Assembly (NCBI RefSeq): GCF_044142105.1
Contig: NZ_JBGTYM010000008.1
Coordinates: forward strand, 170,446-234,445
Length of the DNA stretch: 64,000 nt
Direction: 5' to 3'
DNA from: Pseudogemmobacter sp044142105
GTDB taxonomy: Bacteria; Pseudomonadota; Alphaproteobacteria; Rhodobacterales; Rhodobacteraceae
Positions 52,749 to 60,284 of this stretch are shown in pieces (within the stretch, counting starts at the first letter, position 1; each line of letters begins with the position of its first letter). The notes below the pieces were generated by a model. That model did no database searches and had not been told where the DNA came from. It was given only the letters and a program-made list of their open reading frames with translations. The translations under genes and the position numbers were made by a program.

Positions 52749-53095
52749 CACGTCACCTTTGCGGGATAGGGGATCACGACCAGCATCTTGCAGACATGGT
52801 TCGAGCGGTTGACGATCTCGCGGATCTCGCCCGGGGCGATGGTGCAGCTGTCCATCGGGCCCAGCACCACCTCGCGTCCCGAAGCCAGCACCGTCATCTG
52901 GCCTTCCAGCACAAGATAGACCTTTTCGAAAGGCGTGGAATCTGGCCCGGCGCCGCCGCCCGGCAGGAACTGGGAATAGCCCAGCCACTGGTTTTCCGGC
53001 CCGCCCGCCTCGAACCCCTGAAGCCGAAGTCCCACCACGCCATGGTGGTTGGGGGCCTCATAGGGCTGTGCATCCTGAAATCTCTTGACCAGCAT
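52748..53095 (-). CDS. Cupin domain protein
   Basis: Small single-cupin protein, 115 residues from ATG 53095 (an in-frame start at 53119 is possible). The beta-barrel motif is visible in VYLVLEGQMTVLASGREVVLGPMDSCTIAPGEIREIVNRSNHVCKMLVV. The first cupin motif appears degenerate, having lost the usual HxH (FEKVYLVLEG), so metal binding is uncertain. Its place between the cyclase and SDR genes suggests an isomerase or accessory enzyme in the same pathway. Confidence 0.82.
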   Translation of the reverse strand: MLVKRFQDAQPYEAPNHHGVVGLRLQGFEAGGPENQWLGYSQFLPGGGAGPDSTPFEKVYLVLEGQMTVLASGREVVLGPMDSCTIAPGEIREIVNRSNHVCKMLVVIPYPAKVT

Positions 53096-53186
53096 CCGGC
53101 AGTCCTCCCTAACCACCAAATCCTCTTCATCTCGGCGAAAACATCCCGCGGGGGTTCAGGGGCGGCGCTTGCCCCCGCTGCCGCCC

Positions 53187-54023
53187 TCAGAAACTCTCGC
53201 CGCGTTCGATCCGGTATCCGCCGGTCTTGTCGATCATCGCCACAAGGCGGATGATGCAGCCATCGCCACGATCCCAGTTCCAGGGGAAGAAGGCGAAGGT
53301 GCAGCGCTTGCCGGTGACGGCATCCAGATCGCCACCCACATTCTCGATCCCCAGGATCCCGTTCTTGAACAGGATCTGGTGGACCGGCTCCCATTCCGGG
53401 AAGTCCTTCTTCCAGTCGCCGCCGCCGGTATGGTCGCGCCATTCCTGCTCCAGATGCGGCAGAAGCGGGCCGTTGCGCTGCGGGCCGATTGCCGTGGCCA
53501 GCGGGTGATCATTGGCCTGGGTGTCATGGCCCACGACCTTGACGCCCTTTTCCACCATCCATTCGCCGGCCGATTTCACAAAACCGGGGCAATAGGCGAA
53601 ATAGTCGCCATCCTCGTATTGCTTGTGCCAGCCGGTGTTGATGATCAGCACATCGCCCTTGCGGATCGACTTGCCGCAGGCGGCCTCAAGATCGTCGCCG
53701 GTGATGAATTCCCATTTCTTTTTGGGCATGCCGACCACGATGCCGGTGCCGAAGAAATGGGGCAGCGGCACTTCATCGATGAAGGGCGTGCCCTGGACCA
53801 CATGGGCCGGCGCGTCGATATGGGTGGTCGCATGCATCGTGGTGGTGATGCGTTGCGACAGTACGCCCGACTTGGCCATGTAATGGATGCGCTCGATCTT
53901 GGTGTCCTGGAAATAGGGCCAGTTCGGGTTCTGGAAACCGAAGCGATGGCTCAGGTTGTAGAACTCCAGCCCCATGCTGTTGTCGAGGTTGCCCTCGAAT
54001 TCAATGCCCCGGACCTTGACCAT
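53187..54023 (-). CDS. Cyclase family protein (kynurenine formamidase-like amidohydrolase)
   Basis: Metal-dependent hydrolase of the cyclase/kynurenine formamidase family, 278 residues from ATG 54023; the frame continues to 54212 through the divergent promoter region. The metal motif is in TTMHATTHIDAPAHV, a variant of the family HGTHxDxP, and GDVLIINTGWHKQY and VVGHDTQANDHP match later conserved segments. It is the first gene of the minus-strand operon, so it may open an amide or lactone ring of the imported compound. It is divergent from an IclR regulator. Confidence 0.88.
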   Translation of the reverse strand: MVKVRGIEFEGNLDNSMGLEFYNLSHRFGFQNPNWPYFQDTKIERIHYMAKSGVLSQRITTTMHATTHIDAPAHVVQGTPFIDEVPLPHFFGTGIVVGMPKKKWEFITGDDLEAACGKSIRKGDVLIINTGWHKQYEDGDYFAYCPGFVKSAGEWMVEKGVKVVGHDTQANDHPLATAIGPQRNGPLLPHLEQEWRDHTGGGDWKKDFPEWEPVHQILFKNGILGIENVGGDLDAVTGKRCTFAFFPWNWDRGDGCIIRLVAMIDKTGGYRIERGESF

Positions 54024-54142
54024 GGCAAATCTCCTCCGCTCACCGCAATGCGATGTTTTTTCAAACCGAATCCGCAGGAAGGCTCCTCCCACCCGTCCCG
54101 CATATTGATGCATTCGAACCACATTGCGGTCAACAACAATCT

Positions 54143-54162
54143 TGCAATGCGGGCAAATTGCA
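54143..54162. promoter_or_regulatory. Candidate operator between cyclase and IclR genes
   Basis: Inverted repeat TGCAAT (54143-54148) and ATTGCA (54157-54162) with an 8-base spacer, in the 182-base region between divergent starts. IclR proteins usually bind inverted repeats of about this size near their own promoter. It overlaps the probable IclR promoter and is a reasonable but untested operator. Confidence 0.5.
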
Positions 54163-54205
54163 CCGTATGGTGGGACGCGCGTCCAGGGAGTGCAAAAAGC
54201 TGCAG

Positions 54206-54979
54206 ATGACAAAGCCAGAGGAACTGACCGAGGATCGTGCCGAAGGCCGCAGCGGTATCCAAGTCATCGCCCGGGCCGCCACAGTGCTGCGCGCTCTGAA
54301 GGGCGTCACCGGCGGACTGAGCCTGGGCCAGATTGCCGAACGGGTGGACCTGCCGCGATCGACCGTGCAGCGGATCGTTCAGGCGCTGCAGGAGGAGAGG
54401 CTCCTGATCACTTCGGGAACCCCCGGGGGCGTGCGCTTGGGCCCTGAACTTCTCGCGCTTGCCGGCGCGGCGCGGTTCAATGTCGCGGAACGCTGCAGGC
54501 CCTGCCTGCAATCCATAGCGGACGAAACGGGAGAGACTGTCGACCTTTCCGTCATGCGGGGAGGGCGCATGATCTTTCTTGACCAGATCCAGGGCACGCA
54601 CCGCCTGCGCGCCGTTTCCGCTGTGGGCGAAGCCTTCCCCCTGACGACCACCGCATGCGGTTTGTCCTGCCTGGCGCTTCTTCCGGATGCAGAGGCGCGC
54701 AAGCTAGCCGAAGACGAATGGATGCGGCTTGGCATCGCCCCCTATCCGGCCGAGTTCAACAGGGTGATTCAGACCACGCGCGCGCGCGGTTTTGCGGAAG
54801 ACAATGAAAAACATACTGCGGGGATCAGCGCGCTTGGCTTTGCCTTCACTGATCTTGTGGGCGATCTGCACGCGATTTCAGTTCCGGTACCCACCTCGCG
54901 CTTTCCCCAACAGAAAGAGCTGGTGACGATCGCTCTGGCAAAGGGCAAGGCGGAGATCACGCGCATACTTGGCGGCTGA
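54206..54979 (+). CDS. IclR family transcriptional regulator
   Basis: Transcription factor, 257 residues from ATG 54206; the open frame to 54053 crosses the promoter region. N-terminal winged helix (about residues 20-80: VIARAATVLRALKGVTGGLSLGQIAERVDLPRSTVQRIVQALQEERLL) and C-terminal effector domain (CRPCLQSIADETGETVDLSVMRGGRMIFLDQIQGTHRLRAVSAVGEAFPLTTTACG). Divergent from the cyclase operon, which it most likely controls in response to a pathway compound. Confidence 0.93.
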   Translation: MTKPEELTEDRAEGRSGIQVIARAATVLRALKGVTGGLSLGQIAERVDLPRSTVQRIVQALQEERLLITSGTPGGVRLGPELLALAGAARFNVAERCRPCLQSIADETGETVDLSVMRGGRMIFLDQIQGTHRLRAVSAVGEAFPLTTTACGLSCLALLPDAEARKLAEDEWMRLGIAPYPAEFNRVIQTTRARGFAEDNEKHTAGISALGFAFTDLVGDLHAISVPVPTSRFPQQKELVTIALAKGKAEITRILGG

Positions 54980-55187
54980 CCCGGACCTGCACCGGTTTCG
55001 GCCCTCAATCGGTCGCGCTGACTGCTCGGCTCAATGAAATCGGTCGTCCGGTAACCACGCCATTCTTGGCCGATGGCTACCGGCCGCAGTTGGGACATGA
55101 ATACCAGTTCGACCTTTCCATTGAGGCAGGCCAACCGGGAAAAATGATCGTTTGGCTCGGATCATTGCATTCCTGAGGGCCAGTATG
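54980..55187. other. Intergenic region with a possible orphan gene tail
   Basis: About 200 bases between the IclR gene and IS6 copy C. One plus-strand frame from about 55021 to the TGA at 55174-55176 reads like the C-terminal end of a protein (LNEIGRPVTTPFLADGYRP, then GHEYQFDLSIEAGQPGKMIVWLGS), but no start or upstream part is present. Likely the leftover 3' end of a gene removed when the IS6 element arrived. Confidence 0.4.
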
Positions 55188-56004
55188 GGTGCTGTCAGAC
55201 GAATGCGAACCGGTCTCCGTTTCCCCTACCCCACCCGCCTGTCAGTCAGCGAAAAGGCCGCGCCACTCTGCGAGGGCGGCGGCGCGGGTCTGCTTGTAGG
55301 CGTTGCGATCTTGGAGGTGGCGCTCCGTCGGAAAGTGGGTGTGGGCGGAGGCATGAACTGAAGCGAACTTCTGTAAGGTATGCACGCGCCGGAACCGCAA
55401 CGTCGCCCGTTCTCGTCGCCGGAATGGCAAGTGTGAATTCTCGGCCCGGTTGTTCAGCCAGCGCCCCATCTCGCGGTCATCGCCGCGGCCAAGATCTTTC
55501 AGCGCCGCGCCGTAGGATCGAAGCCGGTCCGTCACGATGGTCTCGGGTCGCCCGTGCCGCTTCATCGATTTCTTGAGGAATTTAAGGGCAGCCTTGCGGT
55601 CCCGCAGCCTGGTGATGACGCTTTCCAGCACCTCGCCCTCATGGTCGACGGCCCGCCAGAGGGAGGGCATGTCGCCATGGCTCCTCACATAGACCTCGTC
55701 CAAGTGCCAGCCCAGTGACGGCAGCCGCACATCCGGGCAACCGCTTGCCCCTGATCTCTTACGCGAAGATCGGACCGAAGCGGGTCCAGCACTATCGATC
55801 CGTCTCGTGACTGATCTCGATCCCGCGCTCGTGAAGCAGGTCCTCGACATTGCGCAGAGAGAGCGGGAACCGGATGGTGAGCATCACCGCCAGGCGGATG
55901 ATCGACGGGCTGGTCTTGAAGTAGCGGAAGGGGGAGCGTTGGGACATAGTCGCACGCTAGTCCGCGCCGTACCCTACCTCAAGCAACGTTCTTCTGACAC
56001 TGCC
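55188..56004 (-). mobile_element. IS6-family insertion sequence, copy C (defective)
   Basis: An 817-base element with ends GGTGCTGTCAGACGAATGCG at 55188 and GGCAGTGTCAGAAGAACG (minus strand) at 56004. The latter end resembles remnant D more than copies A and B. It diverges clearly from A and B in the transposase N-terminal half. No flanking duplication (CCAGTATG versus CGGTTCCT). It separates BKACE operon 2 from the tct/dct region. Confidence 0.9.
55242..55947 (-). pseudogene. IS6-family transposase with two stops and a frameshift
   Basis: From ATG 55947 (MSQRSPFRYFKTSPSIIRLAV) the frame meets TAG at 55792-55794 and TAA at 55759-55761, then shifts. The rest (LGWHLDEVYVRSHGDMPSLWRAVDHEGEVLES to the end) is open in another frame to 55242. 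At 706 bases it is two shorter than copy A. The DDE residues are in HLDEV, IVTDRLRSY and NRAENSHLPF. Unlike A and B it has a tyrosine, not TAG, after DEV, so it does not share their amber mutation. Confidence 0.9.
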
Positions 56005-56023
56005 CGGTTCCTCTAACAAGACC
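56005..56023 (-). repeat. Degenerate IS6 terminal repeat G
   Basis: On the minus strand, GGTCTTGTTAGAGGAACCG directly outside copy C matches the outer end of copies A and B (GGTGTTGTCAGAGGAACCG) except for three changes. It is the third case of an extra 5' end just outside a full-length copy. Confidence 0.55.
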
Positions 56024-56035
56024 CCCAGCGAATGG

Positions 56036-57007
56036 TCAGTCCATGCTGATGTTGGCGCCTTCGACGACGGGCGCCCATTTCGCCATTTCGGCCTCGACAT
56101 GGGTGGCCAGTTCCTCGGGCGTCGAGGCGATGATGGTGGCCGAGAACGTAGCCATCTGCTCGATCACCTTCGGATCGGCCATCGCCACCTTGGCGGCGGC
56201 GTTCAGCCGGGCAATCGCCTCGGGCGGCGTGCCCGCGGGGGCGAAGAGCGCGTTCCAGGTATAGGTCTCATAGCCCGGCAGGGTTTCCGCGATGGTCGGA
56301 ACATCGGGGAAGGAGGCGGCCCGCTCGGCCGTCGTCACGCCGAGCGCACGCAGCTTGCCACTGGCGATATGGCCCGAGGCCGAGGGCAGGTTGTCAAAGA
56401 TGATCGGCACCTGGTTGCCCAGCACATCGGTCAGTGCCGGGCCCGAACCCTTGTAGGGGATATGCACGATATCCACACCGGCCATGGCCTTGAACAGCTC
56501 GCCCGACAGATGCAGCGGCGTGCCATTCCCGGACGAGGCATAGGTCAGGGGCTGGGTCTTGGCGAGGTCGATCAGCTCCTGCACGGTCGTCACCGGCAGT
56601 TCGGGGTTAACCGCCAGCACGTTCGGCACCAGGACCAGAAGCGAGACCGGCGCGAAATCGGCCACGGGATCGTAGGGCTTCTGCTTCAGGATCAGCGGGT
56701 TTAGCGCATGGGTCGCGACCGTGCCCATCAAGATCGTATAGCCATCGGCCTCGGCCTCGGCCACCTGCTGGGCGCCAAGGCTGCCGCCTGCGCCGCCGAC
56801 ATTCTGGACGATCACCTGCTGGCCCAGTTCCTGGCTCATCCGTTCGGCGACGATGCGGCCGACCACATCGGTCGATCCGCCGGCGGCGAAGGGGATGACA
56901 AGCTCGATCGGACGCTCGGGGAATTCGGCAAAGGCGGGCGCGGCAACCACCGTGGCCAGGGCGGCCGTGAGAGCCAGCGCGGCGCGGCGTGTCAGGGTTA
57001 CTGTCAT
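56036..57007 (-). CDS. tctC: Tripartite tricarboxylate transporter binding protein TctC, copy 1
   Basis: Periplasmic binding protein of the Bug/TctC family, 323 residues from ATG 57007. Sec signal (RRAALALTAALATVVAAPAFA), then FPERPIELVIPFAAGGSTDVVGRIVAERMSQELGQQVIVQNVGGAGGSLGA, the family hallmark. It is the last gene of the tct operon; a hairpin precedes it. With a second TctC at 59108-60082 sharing one TctAB channel, the pair may widen the range of carboxylates taken up. Confidence 0.93.
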   Translation of the reverse strand: MTVTLTRRAALALTAALATVVAAPAFAEFPERPIELVIPFAAGGSTDVVGRIVAERMSQELGQQVIVQNVGGAGGSLGAQQVAEAEADGYTILMGTVATHALNPLILKQKPYDPVADFAPVSLLVLVPNVLAVNPELPVTTVQELIDLAKTQPLTYASSGNGTPLHLSGELFKAMAGVDIVHIPYKGSGPALTDVLGNQVPIIFDNLPSASGHIASGKLRALGVTTAERAASFPDVPTIAETLPGYETYTWNALFAPAGTPPEAIARLNAAAKVAMADPKVIEQMATFSATIIASTPEELATHVEAEMAKWAPVVEGANISMD

Positions 57008-57037
57008 GGTCTTTCCTCCCTTGGTGAAACTGGAAAC

Positions 57038-57062
57038 GGGCGCCCCCGGCAAAGGGGCGCCC
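57038..57062 (-). terminator. Hairpin between tctA and tctC copy 1
   Basis: GGGCGCCCC (57038-57046) and GGGGCGCCC (57054-57062) form a perfect 9-base stem with a 7-base loop in the 61-base gap. No U run follows, so it is probably an mRNA-processing or stabilising hairpin rather than a full terminator. Confidence 0.6.
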
Positions 57063-57068
57063 GAAGGG

Positions 57069-58577
57069 TCAGCCTTCGCTTTCAGTGAACACTTCGTCGC
57101 GGCTCTTGCGGACCGAGGGCAGCAGCACCACCACCAGGACCGCGACGGAAAGCAGCAGCAGCGTCAGGCTGATCGGCCGCGAGATGAAGGTGGCCGCATC
57201 GCCCCGTGACATGATCATGGCGCGGCGCAGGTTTTCTTCCAGCAGCGGGCCCAGGACGAAACCCAGCAGAAGCGGCGCAGGCTCGCAGCGCAGTTTCGCG
57301 ATCAGATAGCCAAGCAGCCCGAAGAAGGCGACGGCGTAAAGGTCCCAGGGCTGCGAGCGCACGGAATAGACGCCGATCGAGCACATGGCCATGATGATCG
57401 GAAACAGAACGAAATACGGCACTTTCAGCAGCTTCACCCACAGCCCGATCAGCGGCAGGTTCAGCACGACCAGCATCAGGTTGCCGATCCACATGCTGGC
57501 GATGATGCCCCAGAACAGCTGCGGCTGTTCGCTGGCCACATTCGGGCCCGGCACGATGCCCTGGATGATCATGGCCCCGACCATCAGCGCCATGACGGGA
57601 TTGGCCGGAATGCCCAGTGTCAGCAGGGGGATGAAGCTGGTCTGCGCCCCGGCATTGTTGGCGGCTTCGGGTCCGGCGACCCCCGCGATCGCGCCCTGGC
57701 CGAATTCCTCGGGCCGCCGCGACAGGCGCTTTTCCACCGTGTAGGAAGCGAAGGCCGCCAGGATCGCACCACCGCCGGGCAGGATGCCAAGAACAGAGCC
57801 AAGCCCGGTGCCGCGGATCACCGGCCCTGCCATCGCCTTGAATTCGTCGCGCGTGGGCCAGAGCCTGCCGACATGTTTGGTCAGCACCTGCCGGTCATGT
57901 TCGTCTTCCAGATTGCGCAGGATCTCGGCGATGCCAAAGACCCCGACGGCGAGGGCCACGAAGTTCAGCCCGTCCGAGAAGGCGGTGATCCCCATGGTAA
58001 ATCGCGGCGTACCTTCGAATATATCATTCCCGACCATGCCAAGCAGCAGGCCCAGAACCACCATGGCCAGCGCCTTGATGATCGAGCCATGGGCCAGCGC
58101 GATCGACATGACCAGACCCAGCACCATCAGGCTGAAATACTCTGCCGGGCCGAATTTCAGCGCGATCTCGGTCAGGGGCGGGGCGAAGATCGCGACGAGA
58201 AAGGTCGAGACGGTGCCCGCAAAAAAGGAACCCAGGGCGGCGGTGGCCAAGGCAACGCCGGCGCGGCCCTTGCGCGCCATCTGGTAGCCATCGATCGCGG
58301 TCACGGCCGACGAGCTTTCGCCGGGCATGTTGATCAGGATCGCGGTGGTCGAGCCGCCATATTGCGCACCGTAATAGATGCCGGCCAGCATGATCAGCGA
58401 CGAGACCGGCTCAAGCTGGAAGGTGATGGGCAGCAGCATGGCGATGGTTGCGGTGGCGCCGATGCCGGGCAGGACGCCGATCAGGGTGCCTAGAAGCACG
58501 CCGATCAGGCAGAACAGCATGTTCTCCAGCGAGGAGGCGACCGAGAAGCCCAGTGCGAGATTCGAGAAAAGATCCAT
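57069..58577 (-). CDS. tctA: Tripartite tricarboxylate transporter permease TctA
   Basis: Large membrane subunit of the TTT carrier, 502 residues with about 12 helices, driven by an ion gradient. Hallmarks: GTLIGVLPGIGATATIAMLLPITF near residue 30, GIYYGAQYGGSTTAILINMPGESSSAVTAIDGYQMARKG, and the second repeat with NNAGAQTSFIPLLTLGIPANPVMALMVGAMIIQGIVPGP. Transcribed after tctB (8 bases away). Confidence 0.96.
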   Translation of the reverse strand: MDLFSNLALGFSVASSLENMLFCLIGVLLGTLIGVLPGIGATATIAMLLPITFQLEPVSSLIMLAGIYYGAQYGGSTTAILINMPGESSSAVTAIDGYQMARKGRAGVALATAALGSFFAGTVSTFLVAIFAPPLTEIALKFGPAEYFSLMVLGLVMSIALAHGSIIKALAMVVLGLLLGMVGNDIFEGTPRFTMGITAFSDGLNFVALAVGVFGIAEILRNLEDEHDRQVLTKHVGRLWPTRDEFKAMAGPVIRGTGLGSVLGILPGGGAILAAFASYTVEKRLSRRPEEFGQGAIAGVAGPEAANNAGAQTSFIPLLTLGIPANPVMALMVGAMIIQGIVPGPNVASEQPQLFWGIIASMWIGNLMLVVLNLPLIGLWVKLLKVPYFVLFPIIMAMCSIGVYSVRSQPWDLYAVAFFGLLGYLIAKLRCEPAPLLLGFVLGPLLEENLRRAMIMSRGDAATFISRPISLTLLLLSVAVLVVVLLPSVRKSRDEVFTESEG

Positions 58578-58585
58578 GATGCCTC

Positions 58586-59050
58586 TCAGATCGGAAGCCA
58601 GGGGCCGAACCGCCGGAAGGGCAGCCCCAGCGCATAGCTGAAGACGAGGGTCGAGAAGACCGTCACGACGATGGCCAGAAGCACGGCCGGCAGCGGTTTC
58701 ATCCGCGCCGAGGCCATGGCGGCGATCAGCGTGGTGACGAAGATCGAGGGCACGAAGCCAAGCCCGCGCACGGTCAGGCCGAAGAAGATCGGCGCGGGAA
58801 GGATGAACACGATGCCCCGCCAGGCAATGGTGCCGAACGGTTCGCCGCCCGGCGTCTTCAAGGCCTTGAGCAGGATCACCAGGCCCAGCACGAACAATAG
58901 GCCCGACAGGATCATCGGGAAATATCCCGGACCCATGCGGAAGGCCGTGCCGATGTTGAGAGTGCTGGTCTGCCAGCCGAACAGCGCGGCGGTCAGGATC
59001 AGAAGAATGCCGGTCACGACATCGGTCGTGTCTTTGGAGCCGGGGGTCAT
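58586..59050 (-). CDS. tctB: Tripartite tricarboxylate transporter small subunit TctB
   Basis: Small membrane subunit, 154 residues from ATG 59050 (an upstream ATG at 59065 is less likely). Four hydrophobic segments; the early GTAFRMGPGYFPMILSGLLFVLGL matches TctB, with the Gly-Pro-Gly-x-Phe-Pro motif. Encoded between the upstream TctC and TctA. Confidence 0.93.
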   Translation of the reverse strand: MTPGSKDTTDVVTGILLILTAALFGWQTSTLNIGTAFRMGPGYFPMILSGLLFVLGLVILLKALKTPGGEPFGTIAWRGIVFILPAPIFFGLTVRGLGFVPSIFVTTLIAAMASARMKPLPAVLLAIVVTVFSTLVFSYALGLPFRRFGPWLPI

Positions 59051-59071
59051 TGGGGGTCTCCGCAAGAAGAG

Positions 59072-59095
59072 GCCCCGACGTATGAGCGCCGGGGC
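59072..59095 (-). terminator. Hairpin between tctC copy 2 and tctB
   Basis: GCCCCG (59072-59077) pairs with CGGGGC (59090-59095), plus two inner pairs, in the 57-base gap after the first tctC gene. No U run. It fits the pattern of stem-loops after binding-protein genes elsewhere in the window. Confidence 0.5.
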
Positions 59096-59107
59096 GGAAC
59101 GGGCGGC

Positions 59108-60082
59108 TTAGTCGGCGTAGACGCCGGCGGCTTCGATCACCGGTTTCCAGCGGGCGATCTCGGATTCCAGCTTGGCCTTCAGCGCCGCCGGAGTCGCTTC
59201 TTCTGCGGTCGAGGGCGCAGTGCCCAGTTCGGCCATGGACTTGATCACGTCAGGATCGGCAAGCGCGACCTGCAGCGCCTTGGACAGACGCTCGGTCACG
59301 TCCTCGGGCGTGCCCTTGGGGGCGTAGATGCCATGCCAGATCCCGAATTCCATGGTCGGCAGGCCGGATTCCGTGGCGGTGGGCAGGTCCGGGAACAGCG
59401 CCAGGCGTTCGGCCGTGGTCGTGGCATAGGCCTTGATCGTTCCGGCCTCGATCTGGCTTGCCGTATTCGTGGTCTGGTCGCACATGAAATCCACCTGACC
59501 GCCCAGAAGGTCGGTCATCGCCGGGCCGGTGCCCTTGTAGGGCACGGTCACGAACTGGGTTTCGATGGCCGACTGGAACAGCATGCCGCACAGGTGGCTG
59601 GCCGCGCCGATCCCGGCATTGGCCATCGACACCGTATCCTTGTTCGCCTTGACATATTCGATGAAGGCCGGGAAATCGGCCGGTTCAAAATCCTTGCGGG
59701 CGACCATGACCATCGGCACGTCGGTGACGAGACCGACATATTCGAAGGCGGTCAGCGGATCATAGGCGAGGCTGCGGTAAAGCGTGGCCGAAGTCGCCAT
59801 GCCGATGTGATGCAGCAGCAGGGTGTAGCCATCCGCCTCGGCGACCGCCACCTGGCCCGCGCCCAGCGTGCCGCCGGCCCCGCCGACATTCTCGACCACG
59901 ATCTGCTGGCCAAGATCGGCCGACATCTTTTCGGATACCAGCCGCGCGACCGTATCGGTCGGGCCGCCGGCCGAGAAGGGCACGACCATGGTGATCGTGC
60001 GCTCGGGATAGCCTTGGGCAAAGGCCGGCGACGACAGAACGGTGGCAGCGGCCAGCGCCGCCAAAAGCTTGGACAGAGACAT
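59108..60082 (-). CDS. tctC: Tripartite tricarboxylate transporter binding protein TctC, copy 2
   Basis: Periplasmic Bug/TctC-family protein, 324 residues from ATG 60082. Sec signal (LLAALAAATVLSSPAFAQ), then YPERTITMVVPFSAGGPTDTVARLVSEKMSADLGQQIVVENVGGAGGTLGAGQVA. It differs from copy 1 in the ligand-loop region (HHIGMATSATLYRSLAYDPLTAF versus GTVATHALNPLILKQKPYDPVADF), so ligands may differ. It is first in the tct operon, downstream of a likely regulated promoter region. Confidence 0.94.
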   Translation of the reverse strand: MSLSKLLAALAAATVLSSPAFAQGYPERTITMVVPFSAGGPTDTVARLVSEKMSADLGQQIVVENVGGAGGTLGAGQVAVAEADGYTLLLHHIGMATSATLYRSLAYDPLTAFEYVGLVTDVPMVMVARKDFEPADFPAFIEYVKANKDTVSMANAGIGAASHLCGMLFQSAIETQFVTVPYKGTGPAMTDLLGGQVDFMCDQTTNTASQIEAGTIKAYATTTAERLALFPDLPTATESGLPTMEFGIWHGIYAPKGTPEDVTERLSKALQVALADPDVIKSMAELGTAPSTAEEATPAALKAKLESEIARWKPVIEAAGVYAD

Positions 60083-60223
60083 CGGATCCTCCCAAAGATG
60101 CCAGTGATGCTTATCCCGGAACCTCCAAATTCCGGGGATGGCGGCAGCAAAGGGCATGTTGTCGCAGGGACCAACGCAATTCTGTCACGGCAGCGTGAAA
60201 TTCAGGCACTCGCCGCACCGGAA

Positions 60224-60273
60224 TGGGTGGAAGGCGGAACAAGACCCCCGCTGCGTGGGTGGAAATCCACCCA
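60224..60273. promoter_or_regulatory. Candidate enhancer site for the DctD-type regulator
   Basis: A perfect inverted repeat TGGGTGG-AAAT-CCACCCA lies at 60256-60273, and a second TGGGTGGAA at 60224-60232, starts 32 bases apart, in the 200-base gap between dctD and tctC copy 2. Such paired sites upstream of a transport operon would suit an NtrC-type activator. The same repeat could instead be a weak terminator of dctBD, as it starts only 12 bases after the dctD stop codon; no T run follows. Confidence 0.45.
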
Positions 60274-60284
60274 TTCTCGGACGA

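Noticed and set aside
60206..60219. GG-N10-GC arrangement as a sigma-54 promoter for the tct operon
   Set aside because: The flanking -24 and -12 bases fit poorly and it almost touches the putative enhancer repeat, so I do not call it.
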